A stretch of 64,000 nt of DNA from Aquibacillus koreensis (lineage in GTDB: Bacteria; Bacillota; Bacilli; Bacillales; Amphibacillaceae), in NCBI RefSeq assembly GCF_025154055.1, contig NZ_JAOALK010000012.1, positions 62,001-126,000 of the forward strand, written 5' to 3'. Within the stretch, counting starts at the first letter, position 1, and each line of letters starts with the position of its first letter. The position numbers were made by a program, and so were the translations under genes. The notes under the pieces were generated by a model. It was not told where the DNA came from. It made no database searches and saw only the letters and a program-made list of their open reading frames with translations. Positions 51,267 to 59,748 of this stretch are shown piece after piece.

Positions 51267-52166
51267 TTAATACGCTTGTATCCCAAACTTCAGCAACTTC
51301 TTAGGCAAAATATCATCCAAATTCTGAATATCGGGGTCATGTATTTGAATTAAGTTAAATCCATATTTCTCATAGATCCTCAGCTTTTCTTGTTTTCTCG
51401 CTGCGTATTTCGGATCATTTTCTAAACCCCAGTACTCTATATACACTTTGCCAACAGGTAAATAGAAGTCAGTATAGACATCCTCTTCTATTGGTAATTT
51501 TCTCTCATAGGCATGTACAATTTCAGACATGTATAACCAGTTGTCAATTAACATTTCAGCTCTTGATCGAACATAGTGACCATCAGCAGTTCTGTGTTTA
51601 GCTTCAAACTTTTCTCTAAATCCAAGCGTACTGCTCTTCTCTAACTCTGAATCTACTTGTTGTTCCGGTCCATTTCCTAATATCTCATTTATTGTTTCTA
51701 CTAAACGTTTATTCTGGATTATATTTTCTGGCCAGTTTACATAAGGAACACCGGTTTTGTCATACTCTAACTGTATTCCACCAATACTTTTGCCTAGTTT
51801 TGTTACAGTCCAACCTTTCACAGACTTCTCTACAAACCCTAACTCAGATAGAATAGGATTCATTTTAAATTTAGAAACACCAAAGTGATTACTTAAAGTT
51901 GTTGCATTTAACAATTTATCACTAGAAGGGTTAAACATAGTGTTATCTTTAATGGTTTCATCCCACGCAATATACTCTCCAACTTTAGGATGCTTTTTTG
52001 TCGTTCCACCTATATTTCTTCCGTTATCAGTAAGAACCCATTTATCTTCTATCCTCTCAATCAATCCGTTATCAAGGAGAATCTGAAAAACTTCCTTAAC
52101 ATTCAGTTTTAATTCTTTTGAAAGAGCAGTGGTTGATATGTATTTTGTTTTATTTGTAGTAGTCAT
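51267..52166 (-). CDS. Winged-helix and PD-(D/E)XK endonuclease-like protein
   Basis: A 299-residue protein with two DNA-binding winged-helix-like repeats (residues 5-60, TTALSKELKLNVKEVFQILLDNGLIERI; 88-140, ATTLSNHFGVSKFKMNPILSELG) and a C-terminal nuclease-like domain with HYVRSRAEMLIDNWLYM, TDFYLPVGKVYIEYWG (E and D/E positions) and FNLIQIHDPDI. The RSKxEhxIhDxL pattern is that of VSR-type/PD-(D/E)XK nucleases. ATG at 52166 with GGGG eight bases upstream, 31 bases after the helicase gene, so same operon. Function by inference: site-directed or structure-directed nicking. Confidence 0.8.
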   Translation of the reverse strand: MTTTNKTKYISTTALSKELKLNVKEVFQILLDNGLIERIEDKWVLTDNGRNIGGTTKKHPKVGEYIAWDETIKDNTMFNPSSDKLLNATTLSNHFGVSKFKMNPILSELGFVEKSVKGWTVTKLGKSIGGIQLEYDKTGVPYVNWPENIIQNKRLVETINEILGNGPEQQVDSELEKSSTLGFREKFEAKHRTADGHYVRSRAEMLIDNWLYMSEIVHAYERKLPIEEDVYTDFYLPVGKVYIEYWGLENDPKYAARKQEKLRIYEKYGFNLIQIHDPDIQNLDDILPKKLLKFGIQAY

Positions 52167-52197
52167 ATACAATTCCCCATTTCTGGTTTTATTTCGC

Positions 52198-54624
52198 CTA
52201 TTTCTTCTCCTCTTTCCTCTCAAAATAAGCATGCAATCGATACGTACAAATCTCATTAGTCATCCTATACAAAGTAACCAAGTCACCTTCCTCAACATCA
52301 AACTCTAAACGGAATACACCATCTTCAAATGTTGTGAGTCCTTTAGAACTGCCACTCCATTTTGTCATAGGCATTCTCTCTATTATCTTAGCTACCTTTT
52401 CCTGATCATAATCCCACAAGGCCTTCGTAGTCTTATCAGAAAAATCAATCCTTTTACGATACTCTTTTTCTGTTAGAAATGTATGAAAGTAAGGAGCAAC
52501 CTCATCAGCCGTAACAGCTTTGTACCATTCATGCTCTCCCCTACTTAACATATAAGACAGTAAAACCATCTTATAGCTCTTCGCCATTCCTGTTTTCTCT
52601 ACCTCTTCTAACCATGCTTTATAATCACGAAAGACTTTTTGCTCACGTTCATCTAATTCATTAGCCCAGTCTAAGAAACCTGCATATGACTTAAACTCTT
52701 GCTTATACCCCCTGGAATCAGCATTACCATATAAGTGCATCTCTAGGTAACTTGGTCGATGGCCTTGCTCTTCTTTGAGTTCATGATAAGCAGCAAGCAG
52801 CTTATCTTTTCTTGGCATTCTTTTTCTAGTTAACTCTTTCAACAAATCTATAACCATAACATCAAGGTTAATTTCACACTCACTCGGAACAACAGGCACT
52901 ACCTCTCGCTTCTTCCCTTTTTCCTGATTTCTCTCTGTATCAAATAAGCTCAGTTTAATATCAGCATTACGGTAGTTACCAATCAGATCAATAATGTTAC
53001 ACTGATCCTTCCCTTCAAACAGACGGAGTCCACGTCCGACTTGTTGCGTGAACACCGTAAGTGATTCAGTCGGTCTTACAAACAACAACGTATCTACAGG
53101 TGGGATATCCACCCCTTCATTAAATAAATCTACCGTGAAAATAATATCAATCTCACCACGTTGTAGCTTATTAATCGCATCATTTCTATTTAGACTGCTT
53201 TGCGAATGAAGTGCTATTGTCTTGTAACCCTGATTGTTAAAGTAACCTGATAAAAATTGTGCTTGTTTAATAGAAGAACAAAAACCAATCGTGCGTGTTT
53301 GCTTATGCTTCTCCCAAGCCTCTAGAACATTATTTGCAGTCTCATCACGTAGTTGAACTGCTAGTAATTCAGCTTGATCATATTTAGTCCCTAGCCATGA
53401 TATTTGAGAATAGTCGGTGTCATCATATACGCCATAATAATGAAATGGTGCAAGCCACCCATTTTGAATCGCTTCAATAAAATGCAATTGAAATGCAACG
53501 TTCCCATCACAAATGGCATAGACATCCTTACCATCCATTCGGTCAGGTGTTGCAGTTATCCCGAGTAGAAATTTCGGATTAAAGTAATCTAGCACTCGAT
53601 TATATGTTTTTGCAGCTGCATGATGGAATTCATCCACCACTATTAAATCAAAATAGTCTGTAGGAAATTGATGAAGGTGTTCGTTCATACTTAACGTATA
53701 AATCGATGCAAAAATATTATCTGATTGATCTTTTTGTTTGCCATTATATATGCCGTAATCTCTATCTGGCATTACATGTTTAAACGATCGTTTCGCCTGA
53801 TAGAGAATCTCTTCACGATGCGCAATAAACAACACCCGCTTGAACTTTTCGGCAAAAAAAGCAGCGAGGTATGTCTTCCCAAGTCCAGTTGCCATCACTA
53901 CCATTGCTTTATCATAATCTTCATCCATAGTAGCATCTAGCGCAGCTAATGCTTCCTGTTGGGATGGACGTGGCTCTATTTTTGTGTTGTAATCTGCACT
54001 TGGCTCCGTAACCACTTCTTGAGATTCTTCTTCCTCATTTGGAAGCATGAGCTCAATCTCTTCTTGTTTTGCCCAAACAGTTGCTAGATTTGGATTTTTC
54101 TTATGATAATCTTCATATTGCGAAGCGTACTTCTTAATCGTTTCTTCATTAACAGGAACAGTCTGCTCATCATAAAAGATCTTCAAGAATCGATCTTCCG
54201 CATCCTCAAAGGTTTCCACCTGTACACCCTTATCCATTACCAAGTTCCACTCCACACCTGTCGTGAGCGCGGATCTTGAAAGGTTAGAAGATCCAACAAT
54301 TAACGTCCCATTCTTTTCCTGTTTGAAAAGGTATGCCTTTGGGTGAAAAGATGTTCCATTACTATGCCACAAGCGAACCTCAACATTATCGGAACCTGAA
54401 AATACTAAACCCTCTAAAGCATCCGGTTGTGTAACAAACAAATAATCGCCTGTACAAATCTTTATGTCAGCTCCACGCTTAGCAGCCGCTTCAAGGTAAG
54501 GCTTTAATAACGCCACTCCAGATTTCATTACAAAGGAAGTTAATATAAAGATAGAACTAGCTGTGCTAATCCCCTCTATTATTTGGTTTTTTACATTCTC
54601 GGTAACAAGTTTTATATCAGTCAT
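52198..54624 (-). CDS. PLD nuclease - SF2 helicase protein (second paralogue)
   Basis: An 808-residue relative of the protein at 45694-48849: N-terminal PLD domain with one HxK motif (FHPKAYLFKQ...LIVGSSNLS, residues near 95), SF2 helicase with Walker A VMATGLGKTYLA, VVDEFHHAAAKTYN and QQVGRGLRLFEG, then a shorter C-terminal part without DUF3427. The ATG at 54624 overlaps the end of the MazG-like gene by eight bases, so coupled. Probably the engine of this operon. Confidence 0.9.
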   Translation of the reverse strand: MTDIKLVTENVKNQIIEGISTASSIFILTSFVMKSGVALLKPYLEAAAKRGADIKICTGDYLFVTQPDALEGLVFSGSDNVEVRLWHSNGTSFHPKAYLFKQEKNGTLIVGSSNLSRSALTTGVEWNLVMDKGVQVETFEDAEDRFLKIFYDEQTVPVNEETIKKYASQYEDYHKKNPNLATVWAKQEEIELMLPNEEEESQEVVTEPSADYNTKIEPRPSQQEALAALDATMDEDYDKAMVVMATGLGKTYLAAFFAEKFKRVLFIAHREEILYQAKRSFKHVMPDRDYGIYNGKQKDQSDNIFASIYTLSMNEHLHQFPTDYFDLIVVDEFHHAAAKTYNRVLDYFNPKFLLGITATPDRMDGKDVYAICDGNVAFQLHFIEAIQNGWLAPFHYYGVYDDTDYSQISWLGTKYDQAELLAVQLRDETANNVLEAWEKHKQTRTIGFCSSIKQAQFLSGYFNNQGYKTIALHSQSSLNRNDAINKLQRGEIDIIFTVDLFNEGVDIPPVDTLLFVRPTESLTVFTQQVGRGLRLFEGKDQCNIIDLIGNYRNADIKLSLFDTERNQEKGKKREVVPVVPSECEINLDVMVIDLLKELTRKRMPRKDKLLAAYHELKEEQGHRPSYLEMHLYGNADSRGYKQEFKSYAGFLDWANELDEREQKVFRDYKAWLEEVEKTGMAKSYKMVLLSYMLSRGEHEWYKAVTADEVAPYFHTFLTEKEYRKRIDFSDKTTKALWDYDQEKVAKIIERMPMTKWSGSSKGLTTFEDGVFRLEFDVEEGDLVTLYRMTNEICTYRLHAYFERKEEKK

Positions 54625-54943
54625 CTTCAACCTCTATTAGAAAAATTTTGTCCGTAAAACCGCCACGCTTTTCCGCTTTTTCCTGACGCACTTCTTCTAA
54701 CTGTTCCATGGATGCCCCATGTGTTTCTACTAGAGCATGAATAAGCTCCATTAGATCCGCTAACTCTTCGATACTATCTTGATCATTACTCGCTTCTAAG
54801 TATTCCTGCATTTCTTCTTGTAATTTTGTTTTTAACTCTGTTATGTACTCTTTGTCGTCAAGAATTCTAGTAGAGTATTGCTTACCTGTTTTATCGATAA
54901 CTTGTGGTATTAGATCACGTACTAGTTTGTTATATACCGGCAT
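54617..54943 (-). CDS. MazG-like (PRA-PH type) nucleoside triphosphate pyrophosphohydrolase
   Basis: A 108-residue all-alpha NTP pyrophosphatase: MPVYNKLVRDLIPQVIDKTGKQYST at the start (typical of phosphoribosyl-ATP pyrophosphohydrolase-like proteins in phage and defence loci) and the metal motif EEMQEYLEA ... IEELADLMELIHAL. Expected to hydrolyse NTPs or altered nucleotides. The ATG at 54943 has AAGGACG seven bases before it. Sits between a broken HIT gene and the helicase, overlapping the latter. Confidence 0.88.
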   Translation of the reverse strand: MPVYNKLVRDLIPQVIDKTGKQYSTRILDDKEYITELKTKLQEEMQEYLEASNDQDSIEELADLMELIHALVETHGASMEQLEEVRQEKAEKRGGFTDKIFLIEVEDD

Positions 54944-54962
54944 ATGTGCTCGTCCTTTCAAC

Positions 54963-55336
54963 TTATGGGTAAGGTAATATATTAGGGATTGCTTTTCTAT
55001 TCCAACACGGATCTTCCACGTCTCCTTTGTAGCGTGGTATCAGATGAAAATGGAAATGATTTATTGATTGTCCACCGTAGGGACTAATGTTAACCCAATA
55101 CGATGTTATATCAATTCGGTGAATGCTTTTCATCTAGAAGTTTCTTGCCATCCTTTATTAACTGGTAAATGGACATCATTCTTTCTGTACTTGCATCAAA
55201 AATCAGTTTCTACATTTTATTTCGGTATAATGAGCAAATGTCCTCTATGGAAAGATATTTGTCGTAGAATGCAATTGCTAGATTATTTTCTAGTTCCCAT
55301 TTTTAATTTAGCAGTTTCACAGAATGAACAGGGCAT
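54963..55336 (-). pseudogene. HIT-family nucleotide hydrolase, frameshifted
   Basis: A good AGAGGAG site and ATG at 55336 give MPCSFCETAKLKM, but stops and frame changes follow. Later pieces are typical HIT protein: ENNLAIAFYDKY, FDASTERMMSIYQLIKDGKK, and SINHFHFHLIPRYKGDVEDP with the HxHxH triad in 'HFHFHL'. The last frame ends TAA at 54963. The pieces jump frame at least three times (near 55280, 55215 and 55115), so the gene is dead. It had led the operon, about 20 bases before the MazG-like gene. Confidence 0.88.
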
Positions 55337-55523
55337 AGTATCTCCTCTGAGATTAGTTATTTTTACTTATTTTACCACATTTTTTATAGACTTGTGACAT
55401 AAGTACACAGCTAAACTCCGCAAACAAAAAAAAGACACAACCCAAATTGGTATTGTGCCAATAAAATATAGCTTCATGTCGAAAAACTCACGCTCTGTGC
55501 TTGTGGTCTTCCTTTCTTCCCAA

Positions 55524-55539
55524 ATTGATAATTATCAAT
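55524..55539. promoter_or_regulatory. Perfect 16-base palindrome upstream of the broken XRE regulator
   Basis: ATTGATAATTATCAAT ends 18 bases before the TTG start of the XRE-like pseudogene, a usual place for self-regulation; the words also resemble a shortened Fur box. Confidence 0.4.
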
Positions 55540-55556
55540 AAAAAGGAAGAATACTA

Positions 55557-55816
55557 TTGGATAATAAGAAAGCGCTGATGCAACTTCTAGGAGATCGACT
55601 ACGTGTAGCACGTATGGCCAAACATCTTACTCATGAAGAATTAGCAGAAAGAGCACATACACATTATAACTACATAAGTGAAATTGAGCGCGGGAAATAC
55701 TTCCAACCATAGAAAAACTACTTAACATTACAGTCGTTTTAGATATTAGTCTATCTGAGTTGTTTGTTGGATTTGAAGAGATACTAGAGGATAATTCTGA
55801 TAAATCTAATGAATAG
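55557..55816 (+). pseudogene. XRE-family regulator with a one-base deletion
   Basis: TTG at 55557 with GGAAG upstream starts a Cro/C1 helix-turn-helix (GDRLRVARMAKHLTHEELAE ... NYISEIERGKYF), interrupted by TAG at about 55711. Adding one base after 'GKY' restores PTIEKLLNITVVLDISLSEL, the normal second half, ending at 55816. So a single deletion inactivated it. Confidence 0.85.
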
Positions 55817-56024
55817 ATAGAATTAAATTTCCGAAAAAATACCGTATTATTAGTTTCTTAACAAATAAGCATGACTTGTATTTTTCATGCTTGCACAGTC
55901 ATGTGAATAACATCACAATTATGATACAAGATAAAACAGTATAAATCATCGACGAAATTCTTTATTATTTCTTCGTCAACTATTTACCACTCAATTACTT
56001 AAAGTGTAGATGAAGAGGAGGAAA

Positions 56025-56237
56025 ATGGACAACTATAATCGCTATGTACGCTGTCCTGTGTGAGGAAATTACTTGAAGTATAAAGATAAAGTATTCTTAG
56101 ATGAATTAAACACAATCTTCCATTAACACTGCTATAGTTATCCATCAGTGTTTGCCATAAAAGGCTCCGGGACTTATTCCAAAATTATTATAAGGTACAG
56201 TTTTTTTGATGACTTATTACTGCTTACTCTAAAATGA
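56025..56237 (+). pseudogene. Small zinc-ribbon-like protein with in-frame UGA at a cysteine and a frameshift
   Basis: GAGGAGG and ATG at 56025 start MDNYNRYVRCPV, then TGA exactly where the second Cys of the Cys-x2-Cys knuckle should be, followed by GNYLKYKDKVFLDELNTIFH and TAA. One frame over the text goes on: CYSYPSVFAIKGSGTYSKII ending at 56237. A small protein of about 70 residues known from Bacillaceae in outline. It has two lesions, so a pseudogene. Confidence 0.8.
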
Positions 56238-56283
56238 GTTAGACCATGTCTATAATTTGTTATTTAGAATGTTACATAACAAA

Positions 56284-56422
56284 ATAGTGTCTGTTACCAT
56301 CCGTAATCTATCATAAATCGACAAATTACGGGTGGTGAAAGGCGCTGTTATAATTACTCTAAATTTACATTTCCTTCTTTTTAGACAAAACAAACATTTT
56401 GTCTTTCGAGAGGGTCTGAGCC
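56284..56422. repeat. Composite dispersed repeat (fourth copy)
   Basis: Palindrome AATAGTGTCTGTTACCATCCGTAAT .. ATTACGGGTGGTGAAAGGCGCT (56284-56348), then the tail TTTGTCTTTCGAGAGGGTCTGAGCC. Confidence 0.8.
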
Positions 56423-56509
56423 AATAGCCCCTCAACGGTTCACCATAACGTTGGATAGAGTAAAATAACTGCGAAATGAGAGGCTTACATTTAAACCTCT
56501 CCCCTCATA

Positions 56510-56712
56510 TTAATCTTTTCCTAACCCCATCAAACCTAAAAAATTATGCGCAACTTCAATTATTGAAACTGTTACTATCCAACCAATTAGAGGTGTTTCT
56601 AATAGTTTGGTTAATATTTCTTCTTCAACGCCTAGACCTTCCATAATGAATGTAGTATATGTATACCAACCAATTATGGCATACCCTACTACCTTTCCTA
56701 ATAATAAATTTT
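56510..56712 (-). pseudogene. Remnant of a small membrane protein
   Basis: A start-less minus frame ending TAA at 56510-56512 encodes a membrane-type peptide (GYAIIGWYTYTTFIMEGLGV, TPLIGWIVTVSIIEVAHNFL). Bounded upstream by TAA. Not recognised. Confidence 0.5.
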
Positions 56713-56830
56713 ATTAATAACCTGATCCCAACTCATTACTAACTTCCTCTCCCTACTTTTGTTTAACTTAAGGAATCATTAGATTATTACATCTATAATT
56801 TAATACCCCAGAAATTCGCCAGCATTATCA

Positions 56831-57031
56831 TCAAACATCCCTCCCTGAACCAAAAAGCTCATCAAATTCTCTAAATAAATCTCCTTGGAAATCCTCCATT
56901 CCCTTAGAATTATCGTTAAAAATTACCCCATTAGCTTTTAGAACTGAAGAGAAATCATCATCCCCAATATGATTGGAATTATCAGGAGAAAGCCATTCTT
57001 TATATGCCGGCTCTTACCTAGGGCGTTTCAT
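56831..57031 (-). pseudogene. Small acidic protein with an in-frame stop
   Basis: ATG at 57031 gives MKRPR then TAA, after which the same frame runs EPAYKEWLSPDNSNHIGDDD ... FDELFGSGRDV to TGA at 56831. A single nonsense change seems to have cut the gene. Family not recognised. Confidence 0.5.
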
Positions 57032-57117
57032 AGTATTTTCTTAAACGTTTCATAAAAGTAACTTATATTAAGAGTAAAGGAATATATTTGTTAGCCGATT
57101 ACTTGATATTGTCCAAA

Positions 57118-58896
57118 TTATCCTGCCATATATTCTATCGCAGCACTTTTAACTCTTTCAGCTCTAACATCCTTGATATACTTCATTTTAATCTCATCAA
57201 TCGTTGCATCGTAAATTTCACCTACATAAGTGAATTTTTCATTTAATCTACTAATTATTTTTTCTGACAACTTAAGATTGTCTATAGAATGACTTCTTAA
57301 TATTTTATATAATGATTCTGCTTCAGGAATTTCCATTTTGCTTCCACAATTAGGACAAAAATTATACTCTTCATTACTTGTCTTGTAATCACATTTTGTA
57401 TTTGAACAATGATACTCATCTTCGATTTTTAATTTTTCTATTAGATCACTCATAATTTGTGTTGTAGGATAATAAGCCTGATTGTTCTCAATAGCAACAG
57501 AGACGTTTTCAATATCTTTCACTTCTCTAAATATTAGATCTGAGTATAAAATACTTGGATTAAATGACATATAATACCCGTGATGACCCTGGCCTATACT
57601 TTTTTTCGTATAATCAATTGTCAACAGATTTGAATAAGCTAATACTTCAAAAACCTGAGATATTTTATCATAAACGGTTGTGGAGACATAAAATCCCGAA
57701 GAAAGTTTATCGCCTTTTCCTTTCCTTTTGTTATTCCACTCTCTCAAATTTGGAATTAAAAAATCTTTTACTAGGATTTCTGCTTCAGTAATATAATCCT
57801 TATACTTCACAAGTCTGTTTCTAAGCGTGCTAAACTCTTTCCACTTTGTTCCCAAGACTAATCTAATGCTATTAATTACTTTTTGCATTTGTATTGTATT
57901 TTTATTAAATGCACCATTACTTTCTAGTTCATCAATAATGTGAAATGCAAATCTTGGATTGCCATTGCTGCATAGACATATTATTTTAATTATATCTTGG
58001 TTAACCGTTAGCTTATTCCAATAGTTTTTATCATACGCCTGTATCCTCGTTTTCAAAATTTGCTCAATGTATTTAACATTTTCTTTATTTGTTGGTGACC
58101 AATTGAGGTTAAGCTCCTTAGCATCTTGCCCTTTTTCAAAGTATTTCCCATAATTGGTTATTCCAGGATAAACAGCTGCTTTACATGCTATTTGTGGATC
58201 TCTAAGTCCTTTAAAGAAAGAAAAAAACTTTTCTTGTTGGCTGTGTGAAAATACGTGTGCTGCCTCATCGAACAATAATACTATTCTTTTTAAATCAAAA
58301 TCAGATATTAATTCCTTTAAAAAACTCTTGAAACTGTTCGGATTATCCAATATACTACTTAATCTTTTTGAAGGAGCTTGATCCTGCAATATCACATTAT
58401 CTTCTATGTCACCTGTCTCAAGAATGGTTATATAATTAGATAATAACTTCGCATACATTTTGTAGTTGTTTTGAGGTTGATCAGAATCAAAGATACTTGA
58501 TAATCTTTGATTTAACCTCTCTAAGTTAGATGGTTGTAGATTTATAATTGTTGTTAATACTTCATGCAAAATTTTACCCATTGTCCATTGTAAGAAAGGA
58601 TCAATTCCAGTGTCTACTACTTTAATTCTTTCCAACCTTATTGACTCTTCAAAACTAACCCAAACGCCTAATACACTATTTTGATTATATGCCTCATTTG
58701 TGATAATAGCAGCATACTTCATAAGCATTGTTTTTCCTATTCCTCGACTACCTTCAAAAATATATTGCTCAGAATCAGTCAAACGTTGTACTTTCTCTTT
58801 ACTATATTCAATAAAATATTCTCTAATAAATTCATTGTTAAGGCTTTCTGTTCGATCTGCTATAAAATCACCTAATGATTTCTCAACCATGTTCAT
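57118..58896 (-). CDS. ORC/CDC6-like AAA ATPase with zinc ribbon
   Basis: A 592-residue cytoplasmic ATPase. P-loop GSRGIGKT at residues 49-56, Walker B IVLLFDEAAH near 215, sensor-like GNPRFAFHII near 320 (ORC/CDC6-type 'GNPR'). The C-terminal part holds a four-Cys zinc ribbon (CSNTKCDY ... CPNCGSK, near 505-530) and ends with a helix-hairpin-helix-like tail (FTYVGEIYDATIDEIKMKYIKDV). ATG overlaps the upstream stop as ATGA, AGGAGTGG upstream. Likely a DNA- or protein-sensing NTPase working with the 58893-59579 protein; function unknown. Confidence 0.78.
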   Translation of the reverse strand: MNMVEKSLGDFIADRTESLNNEFIREYFIEYSKEKVQRLTDSEQYIFEGSRGIGKTMLMKYAAIITNEAYNQNSVLGVWVSFEESIRLERIKVVDTGIDPFLQWTMGKILHEVLTTIINLQPSNLERLNQRLSSIFDSDQPQNNYKMYAKLLSNYITILETGDIEDNVILQDQAPSKRLSSILDNPNSFKSFLKELISDFDLKRIVLLFDEAAHVFSHSQQEKFFSFFKGLRDPQIACKAAVYPGITNYGKYFEKGQDAKELNLNWSPTNKENVKYIEQILKTRIQAYDKNYWNKLTVNQDIIKIICLCSNGNPRFAFHIIDELESNGAFNKNTIQMQKVINSIRLVLGTKWKEFSTLRNRLVKYKDYITEAEILVKDFLIPNLREWNNKRKGKGDKLSSGFYVSTTVYDKISQVFEVLAYSNLLTIDYTKKSIGQGHHGYYMSFNPSILYSDLIFREVKDIENVSVAIENNQAYYPTTQIMSDLIEKLKIEDEYHCSNTKCDYKTSNEEYNFCPNCGSKMEIPEAESLYKILRSHSIDNLKLSEKIISRLNEKFTYVGEIYDATIDEIKMKYIKDVRAERVKSAAIEYMAG

Positions 58897-59579
58897 AGTG
58901 TAACCACTCCTGTATTGTTTGCTAGATCTATTAACTTATTATCATCTGTACCGTTATTTTTAAGGATATACATTGCAGCAAAAATTCCAATAACAGTTGT
59001 TAACTTATTTATATAAAATTGAAATTGTTCCTTATCATATTGAATTTTTAAAGACTGTTGTTTGGTAAGTGTTTTAAACCTACCATGTACTACATCGCTT
59101 AGTTGTTTATATATATTATTTAAGTAATTGCTTACCGAATTATTTTCTTTTTGTACGTCTTTGATAGATGGGTAAGAAGCATGTATATAATTGGTGGTGA
59201 AAAAGTCATAATCTCTTATAAGAGTACTCACATATTTATCAGCTTTAGCATCATGCGTCTTAAATAAATGATACTCAATTTTATGGTCCAAATAATAAAA
59301 GGACATGCACCCCAATTCTAATATACTACGCAAGGTTATTATGGCTTGTCTATAAAAACCTGCTGTAGCAGAATTAACACTTGCTATTACATCAGATGTT
59401 ATTTCATTCCATAAACCTGAAATTTCCTGGTCTATTTCAGTTAATTTTTCCATTATTGTTATGGTATTGTCGATAGCATCAAGTAAGGGTGTAATATCAT
59501 TATCATTAATGGTATTTGTATTTATCTTTTGTACATTATTTATTATGTTCTCTTCAAAAATAGTCTTAGTAAATGACAT
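58893..59579 (-). CDS. Unknown helical protein, partner of the ORC-like ATPase
   Basis: A 228-residue mostly helical protein. The part TAGFYRQAIITLRSILELG near residue 80 and QLSDVVHGRFKTL near 170 resembles the DUF5677/HEPN-like helical proteins (paired R and H residues), but there is no clean RxxxxH motif, so nuclease activity is a guess. AGGAGGTG lies six bases before the ATG at 59579. Coupled to the ATPase by a four-base overlap. Sits between pseudogenes and the type I restriction locus. Confidence 0.7.
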   Translation of the reverse strand: MSFTKTIFEENIINNVQKINTNTINDNDITPLLDAIDNTITIMEKLTEIDQEISGLWNEITSDVIASVNSATAGFYRQAIITLRSILELGCMSFYYLDHKIEYHLFKTHDAKADKYVSTLIRDYDFFTTNYIHASYPSIKDVQKENNSVSNYLNNIYKQLSDVVHGRFKTLTKQQSLKIQYDKEQFQFYINKLTTVIGIFAAMYILKNNGTDDNKLIDLANNTGVVTL

Positions 59580-59748
59580 GATGTTCACCTCCTGTTACAT
59601 ATTTATACTCTTTTTAAAATTCGACAAATCCATTCAAAAACCTTCCAAATATCTACAAATCGTTAATTACACATTATCATCTGACATCTATATTTGCCAC
59701 TCATTATCAAACGCTGTAAAATTATGAATCAGAAAGTAGGTTGTTTAT

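Noticed and set aside
55068..55397. 109-codon plus-strand frame
   Set aside because: Opposite the broken HIT gene, whose minus-strand pieces match a known family.
55524..55539. Palindrome considered as a Fur box
   Set aside because: Only the shared TGATAA/TTATCA words fit; the central base and third hexamer are missing and no iron gene follows.
56250..56435. 61-codon minus-strand frame
   Set aside because: Runs through the composite repeat and its tail; no ribosome site.
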